Shown here: positions 1 to 12,000 of the stretch, piece by piece
Position numbering within the stretch: the first letter of the stretch is position 1
Layout of the letters: every line of letters starts with the position of its first letter
Assembly: GCF_963675165.1 (NCBI RefSeq)
Contig: NC_087380.1
Location: 4,968,071-5,032,070, forward strand
Source of the DNA: Halichondria panicea
Taxonomy: Eukaryota; Porifera; Demospongiae; Suberitida; Halichondriidae
DNA: 64,000 nt
Direction of reading: 5' to 3'
Position numbers and translations under genes: made by a program
Notes under the pieces: model-generated
What the model saw: the letters and a program-made list of their open reading frames with translations, nothing else
Database searches by the model: none
Told to the model about the DNA's origin: nothing

Positions 1-835
1 ATACTGTCGTGCATACCAGACACTCGGGCAGACAGGCATTGAAGGACGAACGAGAAATTTGATTACCTAATAAGTTAACCTTGACCAGCACAGACAATAG
101 ATGTCACTTACATATAGCGGTGGCGTGAAACTGCATAGGGCCTTCAATTTGGTATGAAACTTTATTATAGCTTTACTGGCGGGGGGGCACCACTCATTGA
201 CAATCCATAATTATAGCCTGGTGACTATAAACGTTCAACCAAGCGGTGAAAAATTGAGGAATCTAGACTCTTGGCTAAAAACGACCCCAGTAGACCTCAC
301 TATTCCGGCTCTCTGAAGTACGGCCACCTCGATGGCTATAATTACATATTTACCGCAAAAAACTCGCAGCCACTCGCTATTCCGTATACCGGCCGGATAT
401 GACGTTTTGGGTGTGGTTTGGAAAATTAGAGACACTTAAATAGAGAGCATAAAGATTAATCTCGAGACAGAACTGTAAATTAGTCATTAGATTTGAGGTA
501 GAGTGGTTTTTTAGCCACTGTTATTTTCTGAAATGCAGCCAACTTGCTATAATTGTATTCCAGCCAAGCTGCACTGTCCAAAGGGTGGCTGGATTAACAC
601 GAGTCCACTGTTTATTTGCCAAACCATACTCAAAACATCATAAATGTATTAAACCTAGTTTGGGGCTGCCAGAACTGATCAGTATCAGTTTATATACGGA
701 ATAGCGAGTGGCCCTACTGTATGTTATACGTAAAAGCGAATGTACATGTAACATACATTGTAAAAGCCAGCCAATCTGAGAAAAATTGGGCCTTGAAGAT
801 AACCCACTATACGATATTATTAACCATGCACTTAC

Positions 836-3800
836 GCTTCCAGGTGTAATCCACTGCTCCTTAGGCAACTGGGCACCCTTTATGCTAAGATCTAGGGCAC
901 GCTTGATTCTGTACAGTCTCGCATATGAATCCTCTTCTGGCAGCCGACGAACGGCCTCTTTTACTGCTGGGTCTTCCTCATTTTGAATATCATCAAGTAA
1001 GAGGCCTGGAGAAAAGAGTTTATGGTAGATGAATTCACTACATCGATCATGTATATATGAGACTGTACATACATTTTATGCTATGGCAAAAGTTAGCAAT
1101 ACATGTTAATTAAGGTGCCACCGTAAATAACTTAACAGGTGAAAGGTTATAAGGGAGCTGTTATTTGCACTGTTGAGCACATTTTACTGGTGCTACGTTT
1201 GTAATTACTCGCCCTCACGAGTGATTTTTATGCCTCGGTGCGCATGCGCAAGCGAGGTATACGGTAGTGTGTCTGTGTGTGTGTGTAGACTGCTACAGCA
1301 GCTCAAGGATGAATCAAGTGCAAGTAAGAGTTTCTATAGGCTTCTAGTCATGTTTTCTTGGATTTCAATTCGTGGATTTGCAAAATAATGCTTCGTTCTC
1401 GAGTCATTGCAGCCTTTTCAGAAGAGTGTGTAGCAAAACTTGTTCACTGAGTGTTGCTACTCTACTTAGTAGTTAGCTCTGCACTAGAACGCTAGCTATT
1501 GGTAGCTGCAAGAGTGAGAAGAGAGCTGCAAGGCTCTGCAGACGGCATCCATTAATTTTAGACTTGAACTCGATCGTTTTTACAACAATCATGGTTGATC
1601 ATTACCCACTCTTCGAGTTTCCCTGCGATTCTGGATTCTGCATGCAGCAAAATTCACCATGATAATTATAATCAATGTGTGTATAAAAGCTAGCTATTAG
1701 TAGCTTTATGTTATGTAGCTTTGGCACCTCCACCGAGGCATCAGCACCTGTGGTGCTTTTTACTACTGATTTTTTCCTTTGCATTTTTCAATTATCCACG
1801 AGTATAAATGTTTTAATACCCGTGAAAATATGTCACCTTAGGTATAATTATTAATAATCGATATCCTACTGAGGCCACACCGAACGCATTTGGCAGCAAA
1901 GATGACAGGGGTGGATCTACCACACAGCTGCATTTAGGACCTACAGGCATTGTGGTTACCGCTGGTGGAAAAATAGATGTATTGGCAGTTATCAGACAAG
2001 ATAGATTCTATCTGCATCACTATACACGGTTTTTATTACCTATGAGTGTCAAGATAAGGCATAATGCATAATGTTGTAAAGAGTGGTCATTTGTATAGGT
2101 TTAAAGTACAAACAGATGATTTTCCATTGGTGCACAAATAGAACAAGAATTCCTCATCCTACTATCCACGATAAAACCTAGATTGGAAGCCACTCCCCTT
2201 CACTGAGCTCTGGACTGGTAAGCTGCTGTGTTGAGAGTTGTCCCAGTGCGTGAAGAATGTCACGCTCACACAAGAATGCAAACGTCACAAATACTTACGT
2301 GCCACCGCCCACGTGCTAACTATTATATTATCGGCCTCGAGTATAAGTACCACACTGGTGGTCTGTTTTCGAGGCTGAAGCAATATCACCCACGCATTAC
2401 GCATTTTGTTCTAATATTGCATTCCAACGGGACAACTCTCAACATGGCAGCTTGCCAGTCCTCAGAGCGCAGTAAAGGGAGTAGTTTCCAGTCTAGGTAT
2501 TACTGTGAGATGTTAAATAACGGCGCAAGAAAATTTATATTCATTTAGAACGGCAGCCACAATCAAATTTTATAGGGATAAATTATACCATGAAATACCA
2601 ATGAAAATACAATGTTCCGTTTGACGCTAAGATTTAGAGAGTGGAGCACCTGTATTATACCATAGATAGAGCAAAGAGGGATTGGCAACAAAATCGACCT
2701 CGAATAACCATCCGTGTTGCCCCGGCTTTACTCGAGGCTGTCTACTTCAACATAGGAAGACAGCCTCGAGTAAAGCCCAGGCTGGGAACGGTTGAGGAGA
2801 CAAATGATTGTCTTACTGTCAGTATAACAATCCTGCTGCTGATTTTAGACTTTATTTCCATGCTTGAGGCTATATGTGACCCAGGACACTACTTAGTTAG
2901 ACAATCTTAGCTATAATTATTCCGAGCAAAGCAAGGCTATAATCGTGCTAGGTCAAATCGAGATCAACGGTGGTAGTGGTGGTAGTGGTGGTGGTGGTTG
3001 GTCGATTTAAACTAGATCTAGCTACAGTTGCTCTCCAGTCAAGCGGTTTCGTTCTAAACTCAGCACAGGCACTCGATCTACATCAACACAAGACTCTCTG
3101 AACGACTTCTCATCCACAGTGAAGCTCTGCACGGCCGTTAGTGAACTTACTTCAACTATGGTTCTTACCGTGACGATCCGCCACAAAAACTATCATTACA
3201 CAAACATCTCCAGCTAGCTAGATCTAGCTACTTCTCTACCCTACTCTTCTCACAATATGTAGTGTACATCAACACAAGACTCTCTGGCCCACTTTGGATC
3301 TCACAAAGAGGTTCTACACTGTCTTTAATGAATACACAAACCTAGCTTTCTTACGTGCCGATCATTACATTCATCGCAACAAAATAAAATTACGTCATAA
3401 GCCAAGCAAGACTAAATTACGTCATAAGCCAAGTGCTGAGTGAGGATTGCACCATGTGCACCCCTAGTTATAGGTGCTATTGGTCCATAGCCATCAAAAA
3501 ACAGTGAAAAGAGGTGAAAAAAGCACTATGTACTGCTAGCTCTTTCTCAACAATCTAGAAACATTTTTGAGAATTTCCACATAATATACCCATCATCAAG
3601 AAGCATGGAAATCAAGTTTTGGGGGGTCTTAGAAAGCTCTGTGTAACATAAAAAAGTGTTTTGCGGCGTTACGGCGGGGGATAACACGCATAGTTCAAAA
3701 GTCTACGTTTTACCTTCCGTTACCAATCCCTCTCTTCTTTATCTATGATTATACTTTTTTGATATGCCATGGTCTAAGAGAGCTAATTTACAAATTATCA

Positions 3801-3904
3801 GGCTTACCAAGCTTCTCATGTCCAGAATGTTTTGGAGCAAACGACCCTAGAGCTTTCATAAGCCTGTGTCCAAGAGAAACTGAACTTCTTGCTGAAAGAG
3901 CCAT
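836..3904 (-). CDS. UQCRB: Cytochrome bc1 complex subunit 7 (UQCRB/QCR7), last exon outside window
   Basis: Small matrix-side subunit of respiratory complex III in the mitochondrial inner membrane. Two coding exons are seen: 3904..3808 and 1005..836. Exon 1 opens with ATG and reads [13 protein letters not shown], then HEKLG, and ends in phase 1 at a GTAAGC donor. Exon 2 continues [37 protein letters not shown] and [11 protein letters not shown], ending at GTAAGT in phase 0. This matches the family pattern of KLGL, the acidic stretch, EAxRRLPE, [11 protein letters not shown] and LPKEQW. The C-terminal exon (about 30-40 residues, rich in Glu/Arg/Lys in the family) was not found between 1 and 835, so it probably lies left of the window. 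Intron 1 (1006-3807) is filled with repeats. Identification is by motif memory and is fairly sure; the end is missing. Confidence 0.85.
1180..1545 (+). repeat. Dispersed repeat family A, copy 1
   Basis: About 350 bp unit that recurs at 6962..7295 (reverse), 9290..9640 and 36640..36870 (partial). Shared landmarks in order are a GCCTCGxxGCGCATGCGC head, a short GT microsatellite, CTTCTAGTCATGTTTTCTTGG, ATTCGTGGATTTGCAAAATAA and a GCACTAGAACGCTAGCTATT tail. No coding potential is seen. It lies in UQCRB intron 1. Confidence 0.75.
2177..2497. mobile_element. MITE-like element with about 68-bp terminal inverted repeats
   Basis: The left end (2177-2244, starting CCTAGATTGGAA and ending GAGAGTTGTCCC) is an imperfect reverse complement of the right end (2430-2497). 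The interior is about 185 bp. No clear target-site duplication is visible, which suggests an old copy. The open frame running through it looks incidental. Confidence 0.7.
2724..2777. repeat. Perfect 20-bp inverted repeat (hairpin)
   Basis: GGCTTTACTCGAGGCTGTCT at 2724-2743 is exactly the reverse complement of 2758-2777, with a 14-base loop. The stem contains CTCGAGGCT, a motif that also appears at the ends of inverted-repeat elements near 14181 and 51934. This is possibly a small palindromic transposon relic. Confidence 0.8.
2965..3430 (+). repeat. GGT-rich minisatellite and diverged direct repeats
   Basis: A GGTGGTAGT-type simple repeat (about 2969-3001) is followed by two diverged direct copies, about 3079-3200 and 3267-3395. 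Both begin ATCAACACAAGACTCTCTG and run on to CTTACGTGCCGATCATTAC or its equivalent. A 28-bp tandem of TTACGTCATAAGCCAAG follows at about 3390-3435. It lies in UQCRB intron 1. Confidence 0.55.
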
Positions 3905-4320
3905 TTTCACGTCCACAAGTGAACACAGTTTGTGAACTTTGGACCTACCGGTTGTCACCTAGACTTAGCCTCGAGACCTTAGTACTAGTGACTTCATAAA
4001 TAATTATTATACACAATGTATACTATAAATTATGGTGACTTGGTCTTAATTAGTAAATACAGTATAATATGTACCACTCAGTTATAGTTAAAACAGTGAA
4101 ACCATAATCTTAAACATTAGCTAACAACATGTATCCTCTATGATAATCCTGCAACGGTATCTAAGCATTCGATGTTATGGTGGTGTCTTGTGTTGTGGTC
4201 CTCTCAAACACAGGGTTGTTCAATGAGATCACCAGTTTGTCTTCTGGAGGACGCAAATGAGACTGATGAATAGGATTCTCAATGATGACTTTGACCAGTC
4301 CTCCTATTCCCTCCCCTTCT

Positions 4321-5355
4321 TTACTGCACAGAAACAGGGTGTCCACGTTTACAAACGGTATCGTATGTCTTTCTCGCAGCCATAAGTCCAGTACTGATAT
4401 CATATTCCTGCACAATAATTGGTACAGTTTAGTATATACAGGGAACCTTATTCTGCATGTACTTTGTTCCTTGATCTAAGTGAAATTGCTCTAAAAGGTG
4501 AGACACTGTCCAGTACTTTCCTCCCCCAGTGGGCACATCTGTACATCGATCAGTCACATGCATGCATAATCATTGTGTTAAAATTATTAAGTTTACCTTC
4601 ATTGGAAACAGGTACAGCGTAGTACAAAGTGAGGTTGTTTCTGCTGGGCGACGCTGTCAACGGGTACGCACTTGATCCTGTTGTAGAACGGAATGCTGCA
4701 ATCAGCTGTACTTATAAATCAACTTACCGTGGAGACCAATCTCTTGTTTTAAACTGTCCAGAACCACTGTTGTAGGGTCCTTGTCTATCCCTGCCTCCCA
4801 TTTCGGCAAAGTGAGAGTTTGCAGGCCTTCGCTATTCATGTAAACCTATGGGGATTATAGCCTAGGTATAATTATATTCTCGTTCACCAATCACTTTATG
4901 GCTTTAATTATGTAAATCTACCAAGCCGGATAATCGAGGTTCCGGATAATGGAGGGCCAGACAATCAAGGTTCTACTGTACATCTATTTCACATAGTACG
5001 TACCTCATATTCCCTACATGAATACTCATTGCTCTTTTTGACCCTTCTTACTGGTGCACAAGATATGTAAAAGCTGAACAAATAATATTATAAACTCAGA
5101 CTAAATTAAGAACACATATATGTACCTGAAACCAGCTCCAATATTAGGCTGACTTCTGTCCATGCTGCCAACCAACTGTGATATGATGGATCAAGATGTG
5201 TTTGTGTTGTAAAGTGCCCCTCCCACTAACATAGGTCAACCAAATTCAAGATGGACATGAATAAAATTATGATGTATGTGAGACATCAAAGTAATTACCG
5301 GGTATACAAATAAATTTGTTTCTCCAGCCAGAACCAAGCGTCTCGCCCTCACATA
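4321..5355 (-). CDS. Unidentified multi-exon gene, 3' part
   Basis: Seven exons chain in one frame on the minus strand: 5355..5299, 5175..5126, 5073..5004, 4845..4728, 4677..4597, 4538..4447 and 4407..4321 (stop). All have AG acceptors and GT donors, and the phases agree at every junction. The joined peptide includes GSMDRSQPNIGAGF, SCAPVRRVKK, MNSEGLQTLTLPKWEAGI, YPLTASPSRNNLTLYYAVP and LMAARKTYD, ending GHPVSVQ. I do not recognise the family. No membrane segment or signal peptide is visible. The 5' end is not located; the first listed exon starts at an acceptor, so more exons lie above 5355. Codon-consistent splicing over seven exons makes it a real gene with fair confidence. The boundaries of the most 5' exon are the weakest. 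Confidence 0.6.
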
Positions 5356-6020
5356 CTAGGTGGCCAAGCGGTTAAAGATCTTTGAACCTATTACAGACCC
5401 TCTCGTTAGCCACAAAGTGAAGGTTATACCAAGAGTACATTAGTACTCCTGGTTATACAAACGTACACGTTCTTGTAGTTTGTCGGGAAGACTCAACGAA
5501 CGACAGGCTGTGTTGATATAGACACTTCAAAGTACAGCATTTAATTGATTGGAGAAAACATATGAAGTGATGACTGATGAAGTACATGCATGGGTGCAAA
5601 ATGGTTTGTATTCACGTAAATGTATAGCCAATTAGTGTAATACCCGTCTCACTTATAAAAAGAAATTTGCAAAAAAATGCTTTGTCAATGGTTGGTTATA
5701 GTCTCGCGCGGGCCATACTTTGAACTGATTCAATCGATTTTGATCAGTCTTCAAAGTATGGCCGAGGATACCAGATTATAGTTGCTCCATCGCAAGACAG
5801 CCAAAAATATTTGATTTTATAATATATACCCCCTTGAAATTTTACACATACGATTCCTATAAATCCACTTACTAAAAAAAAGTGTAGAATCATACAAAAA
5901 GAATAACAAAGTAGTAGGGGACAATACAGTACCCCCACGACAAGCTAAATATTTATGTGATGCATGTACGTGTCACTATCAAATTACAGTCTGCATGAGC
6001 TTGCACTGCCTTGATCCTTG
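5356..6020. other. Intergenic stretch between two minus-strand genes
   Basis: AT-rich sequence that should hold the 5' exon(s) and promoter of the unidentified gene and the 3' UTR of the Rh gene. I could not fix either. A short inverted repeat around CATACTTTGAA / TTCAAAGTATG sits near 5714-5761. Confidence 0.4.
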
Positions 6021-9000
6021 TTACACTGTTGACTGCTTCATCTCATCAGGAGCCATAGAGCTTTGGCGACCACGAACCTCCCTCTGTCGCAGTCCTATAG
6101 TAGTCTCATATTGACCATCAGGCTCTTGGTGATCTTGTTGGGAAACCAGCACTGGTAGATAATTGTCAGCATCATCTGGGAGCTACATGGATAAAATAAA
6201 TGAAAGCACTGGTAGGTAGGTAATTGTCAGCATCATCTGGGAGCTACATGGATAAAATAAATGAAAGCACTGGTAGGTAGGTAATTGTCAGCATCATCTG
6301 GGAGTAAAATAAATGAAAGCACCGCGGGTGGTGATGCTAGCTATTTGCTAATACACACGATTATTATAATGCTCTTATAGTAATTTTGCTTGCATGCTAC
6401 AGGGAAACTCAAAGAGTGGGAAATGATCGACCATGATTGATGCTAAAAAGGTAGTCTCATGAATCAGCCGCCGTTCCTTTGGAACACCGTCTGAGCACTC
6501 TTGTCATCGTTTTATGTGCCAAGACGGAATTCCGTCTTGACCAATCAGATTGCAGAAGTCCAGTCAGGTGATGAACTTGGAGGCAGCAAAGAACTGCACT
6601 TTGCTCAACGCATTTGGATAATCATTACGCATGCATTACGCATGGTAAACACTTTGTACATAGAAGCTGCTGCGAAGCATAAGCAAGCCAAGCAGGGTCC
6701 TTGGGCAAGATTTAGCACCACAAGTAAAACACAAATAGAGAGAGATGCCTTCGCTTGAAGATTTGTACATAACAATTAGCAAATACGTGTGGGCGTAAGA
6801 TCCCGAATTTAATTAAATTCCATTGGTTTTGTGAGCAATCAACATTCCATTTTAAATTGACTTCATGACAAGAGTGCTCAGACGGCGTTCCAAAGGAACG
6901 GCGGCTGATTCATGAGACTACTAAAAAGGATGCCAAAACTAAAACTAATGGCTGCTGCATCTGTGCAGTAGAGCCTTGCAGCTCTCTTCTCACTTTTGCA
7001 GCTACCAATAGCTAGCTTTCTAGTGCAGAGCTAACTATTTAGTAGAGTAGCAACACTCCATGGACAAGTTTTGCTACGCACTCTTCTGAAAAGGCTGCAA
7101 TAACATTCCAAACTAGGCATACTCATAAACAAAGCATTATTTTGCAAATCCACGAATTTAAACCAAAGAAAACATGACTAGAAGTCTATAGAAACTCTTA
7201 CTTGAACTTCATTGATCCTTGAGCAGCTGGAGCAGTCTACACAGACACACACAAAACACTACTGTATACCTCGCTTGCGCATGCACACCGAGGCTAAGAA
7301 ATTGATAATTAACACAACCCATTACTTAATTAGTGCTGTAATTTTCATCACCCTACACGACAATCAGTACATAATTATACTGATCGTCCTCAATTACTGT
7401 GGATCTATAGGTAGGTATCGCCAAATTAGGAAATGGATACGAAGACTGCCAAAGTAAGTGTTTGGTTAGTTTCGCCAAGTATTGCTAATAGAGCTCTGCT
7501 CAATGATTAACTGGCTAACTTACCTCCCAGAATTCCTCATCATCATACAAATGCTCATCATCCAGATTATTGAATGCTGGCAGACAATGCACAATAGCAC
7601 CTAAAAACAAAGTATGGTTAAGTTATTATACACAAAAATTGGTTCATGAGAGGTTCGAACCCTCGACCTTCGCGTTATCAGGATGATGCTCCACCGACTG
7701 GGCTAATGAACCAATTGACGACATTCCATGCATTTTTTCACAATTAACCCGAGCCCACCGCGGACAGAGGGGTTGTAGTAAACTAGTCGGTTGATTTGTT
7801 TGTTTGCCTGTTTGTAATTTCTGAGTCTGCTTACCTGGATGCCATAGCGCTGCATTTTACAGCATGGATGCCTTCACACAACAAGTTTTGACAGATTGAA
7901 GTTAAAGTTTAATTTGTTGTCGAATAAAAGCGAGCAAAAGCTAAGAAGCTTGCACGTTGGCTGCATGGCTAGCTAACTACACGCGGCCTTTATTCGAGGT
8001 GCATATCTGCAGCTGTAGTGATCCCGTACCAGGAACAATGGAAAAGGGGCACTCAAGTAGAAAGCTAAAATTATGACTGCGGTTGTTGCTTCTTTGCTTA
8101 TCCTAGCCCAGAACATACCAGAGCCTATTTTCAAGCTTATTTGCTGACTTTGCTGTGATCCTAGTCCACAGTGCCATTCAATGTTTTAGCATGCCTCTAG
8201 CCCACAATACGTTCTGGGTTAGGGTTAGGGGACCAGGAGCCATATTTTCAAGCTTAATTGTTTGCTGACTTTGCTGTGATCTTACATGTAGTCCACAGTG
8301 CCGTTCAAAGTTTAGCATGCCTCTAGTCTACATATTGCACCTGTTACTTGCTACTTAGCCAGCTAGCTTCCATGCTTATACATTCCTCTGGTTTCTATAG
8401 ATCTATATTATTTATCCAACAGCCGAGGGTTAGCAATATTAATTCAGTGCTCTAGTTATTATCTCACCCGTTAGCAATCCTCCCGCTATTGAAATAGTCA
8501 GTGTAGAGGCTAAGAGGGCTAACTGAAAGCCAGCTTGTGTCCCAGCATCTCTCCCTACTGAAGGTGATATCCCAAGACCTGAAAACTCAGTCACGTTGGC
8601 ACTTGGGGTTCGCGCAGGAAATACTAGGTACAGACTGCAGAACACAAATTACTTGTAATACATGCATGCATATAGACGAAAACGTTTGCTAACCTGGGTC
8701 CATAGGCAACCTTTCCATCAGCTGCGGAAATCTCGGCTACGCCTGCTGCAATAGCAGAGGCTATTCCAGAGAATACACCAGGCAATCCATGAAGATTGTG
8801 AACCCCACAAGTGTCTTGAATGTATATCTTCTCAAGGCAGTCCTGTAGAGTTGTCAGCACAACACAACCTTAGTTCAGTAGTCAGTTCATAGATAAGAAG
8901 ACCAAGCAAAAAGCACGACGTATTATAGTAGCTAAAATTAATATGCCACAACAGACTAGTGCTAACTCTATAACAAACAGTGTCGTAATACACCAATGCA

Positions 9001-12000
9001 TTCACTTACACTAAAGAGTCTGTATCCCACCACCGAAATGAAGCCAGCGAGGAACCCGATAAGCAGTGCCCCCCAAGGTTGCAAAACCATGTCTGCCACA
9101 GAGCCAACTGCCACGCCTCCAGCCAAAGAAGCATTCTGGATATGCGTCTGCACAAACAAGAACATGAAGAGACACCATTATGCGACCAAAAGTACATGGA
9201 TGGCTTCATATATTGAACAACACTTCCTGCACTGAACAAACAACACAACTATAATAAATTAATGTCATGCTGTCAGTGGAGCACATTATTATGCCTCGAG
9301 GCGTAGCCGCACAAGGGATACGGTAAAGCTGACTGTGTGTGTGTGTCTGTCTGTGTGTGTATTCCAGCTAAAACTGCTCAACGGTTGCAATGCGACAAAA
9401 ACTAACAGCTTCTATAGGCTTCTAGCCACGTTCTTTTGGATTTTGATTCGTGGATTAGCAAACTAAAGCTTCTTTCTCGAGTTATGGCTAGTTCGACTCA
9501 CATTGAAGGCTGTTGCAAGTCTCTTCAGAATCTGTCATAGCATAATCTGTTCACACAAACTTTCTATTCAACTCATGAGTTAGCCTTGCACTAAAGCGCT
9601 AGCTTTTTGTTAGCTACAAGAGTCAGAAAAGATCTGTTAAAACTATGGCGCTATATTAGTGCCATAATTCAAAGGGGTACCCTAATGAAAAAAGTATACC
9701 CCCTAATAAAAAAAAGTATACCCCCTAATGAAAAAAGTATACCCCTTAATGAAAAAGTATACCCCCCTTGAATTATGGCACTAATATAGCGCCATATAAA
9801 ACAGCTAGCTATAGTAGCCATCGAGCCATTGTGCTCGATCTCTTTGGACACACCCTTTAATTATTCCTGTGGATGCAATGCGCATGCGCGCTCATCCCCA
9901 CATGTTAGAGAATCCAGTGAAAGAATCAACTTCTTTTTCTTGAGGTTCTGGTATACCGGTAAGCCACAAAACAAATGATACCAGATAACAATAAATTCAT
10001 GTACACAAGTCTGGTAACAATAGATACATGTACACAAGTCTTTTCTTCTCAGTATTAATATAGATAGATGACAATCAGTATATACCATAATATAATAAGC
10101 ACATTGCAAATTATTTACCTCTTCTATAACACTCTAATACTTTTGAGCGAAAGCAAAAACATGGCGAGAGGCATTGGTAAGCGCACGCTTGCAACACTCG
10201 TTCTTTAATCATTTATTGCATGCTGTGTAACTCACCATATCAAGCTTTCTCTTATTGTTGAAGAGCATAGAGAAGATGAAAGTGGAGATGACACTGGCGG
10301 TCATGGAGTAGTAAGTGTTGATCACTGCTCTATACTGGGCATTGCCTGACGCTAAAGCTCCGTTAAAACTGGGCCAGAACATCCACAGGAATATTGCACC
10401 TATAATTATGATTGTGTAAGTGATTATGAAAGTGGCACGTCGTGCTGAATCGAATCAGTAAAAACACAAACCATGAAAACTAGCAGGGAATTTAGTATGC
10501 ATCAGTGGTCGTCAATCCAACTAAAGTCACTGTATTGTACTCGTATAAAAATGATATAGGAAGCAGCAAGAATGTCATATGCAGCTGCTACATGTAACCC
10601 TGCACGGATAAGATGACATTACTTTTAGGCATATAAAGGGCTTCACGTGGCACTGAAATGTCTAGGTGTGACTTCTGTTGTTATTGCTAGGTGGGATTTC
10701 TGTTGTTATTGTACTTACATGTGATAATCTAACAAAAATAACCGTGTGTTGACAGTAGGTAAATGTAGATTTTGGAAATACCCACTGAGCAAAATTTTAG
10801 ATGAGTCACACACTTTGTCTCCCTAATACAATAACTTCAGCAAAGATGTCATAAACAATCATACGTATACAATAACACTTACCGATCATGGCGAAGAGGT
10901 CTGAGTGATAAACAGTTGAGTTTTTGGGATGGTTACTAGCCTTCTTTCTGTAGAGCATCACGGAAACACCCAGTCCAAAGTAAGCCCCAAAAGTGTGGAT
11001 GAGCATAGAGCCACCGATGTCTGCAGCTTTGAACACGAAATGGTTAAGAGCTTCATTAGAGGAGTAAAAGATAATCTCAAAGAATGTGATGACAATGAGT
11101 TGGAATGGACTGGCTCGACCCAGAACTGCTCCCATGGTTATCAGTGCAGCTGCAGCTCCAAAGTCAGCAGTTACCATGCTGTATGTTGGTACACGTGCAT
11201 ATATGGAGTATAAAGTATTTCTTGAATCAAAAATCAAAATGAATATGTACCATACAAATGGACCTTTATTGTAAATAATTTATATTCCTTGTGATTATGA
11301 TAATGATTACATAATAGCCTAGGGGCATGGGTAAAGGCAACAATGTTAAGTACATGCAGCAAAACTGTATGCATGATCCCGTATGCCTATTCTCATACAT
11401 GTACACACTATTACATGTAATAGGTACAGATTGATGAAAGTGAGAGTACCAAATCTCTTCCTGATTCACTTACTGATAAAGTTGAGTTTGAAATTACTAA
11501 TCACACTCCCGGCGACTTTAAACAAGCTGTGCGGTCATTACAACCACACTTCTCATGCTGACAAACACAGCTTAGATTGTTTGGGTGCTTAGATATTACA
11601 GTAGTATAATGCCTATACTGTCAAGGGAAACTGAGGACTGAAACTTTGCTTGCTTATTTCCGGGTGAGGGGAGAATCTTAAGTGTGATTATTTACTTCCT
11701 ACCTCTCAATGCTAACATGAATGCTGCAACATGTGTTTGTCTTTGATTGCTCAATGAAGGTGTACACACCGCTGGCAATGGTGTACCACTGGATGGCAAA
11801 AGCAGCCACCAGCATGTTGAACGCAACACTCCCAAACCCATAGCGACGAAGGAAAGTCATCAGAAACCCAAATCCGATGAAGATCATAACGTGGACATCT
11901 TGGAAAACTGCGAAAAATAGAGTTTGTACCTATACACCGTGTATCAGTGATTGTATACACACTAGACCAAACAATTCGTACCAGTACAGTGCACAGTGCA

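Noticed and set aside
1838-2071. Plus-strand open stretch reading [15 protein letters not shown] ... [14 protein letters not shown]
   Set aside because: Looks protein-like but has no start codon, an unclear acceptor and no family match; it lies inside UQCRB intron 1. Could be a transposon remnant.
4161-4415. 84-codon minus-strand frame over the last exon of the unidentified gene
   Set aside because: It is not in phase with the six upstream exons, which chain cleanly into the frame stopping at 4321.
8215-8232. GGGTTAGGG telomere-like stretch
   Set aside because: Only about two units, between direct repeats in an intron; not a telomere or interstitial array.
8996-9248. Plus- and minus-strand frames over Rh exon 5
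   Set aside because: Shadow frames of a clear Rh exon ([18 protein letters not shown]).
11464-11516. Possible extra 53-bp Rh exon between exons 2 and 3
   Set aside because: It has good splice signals, but including it breaks the reading frame; joining 11703 directly to 11178 keeps it open and fits the family spacing.
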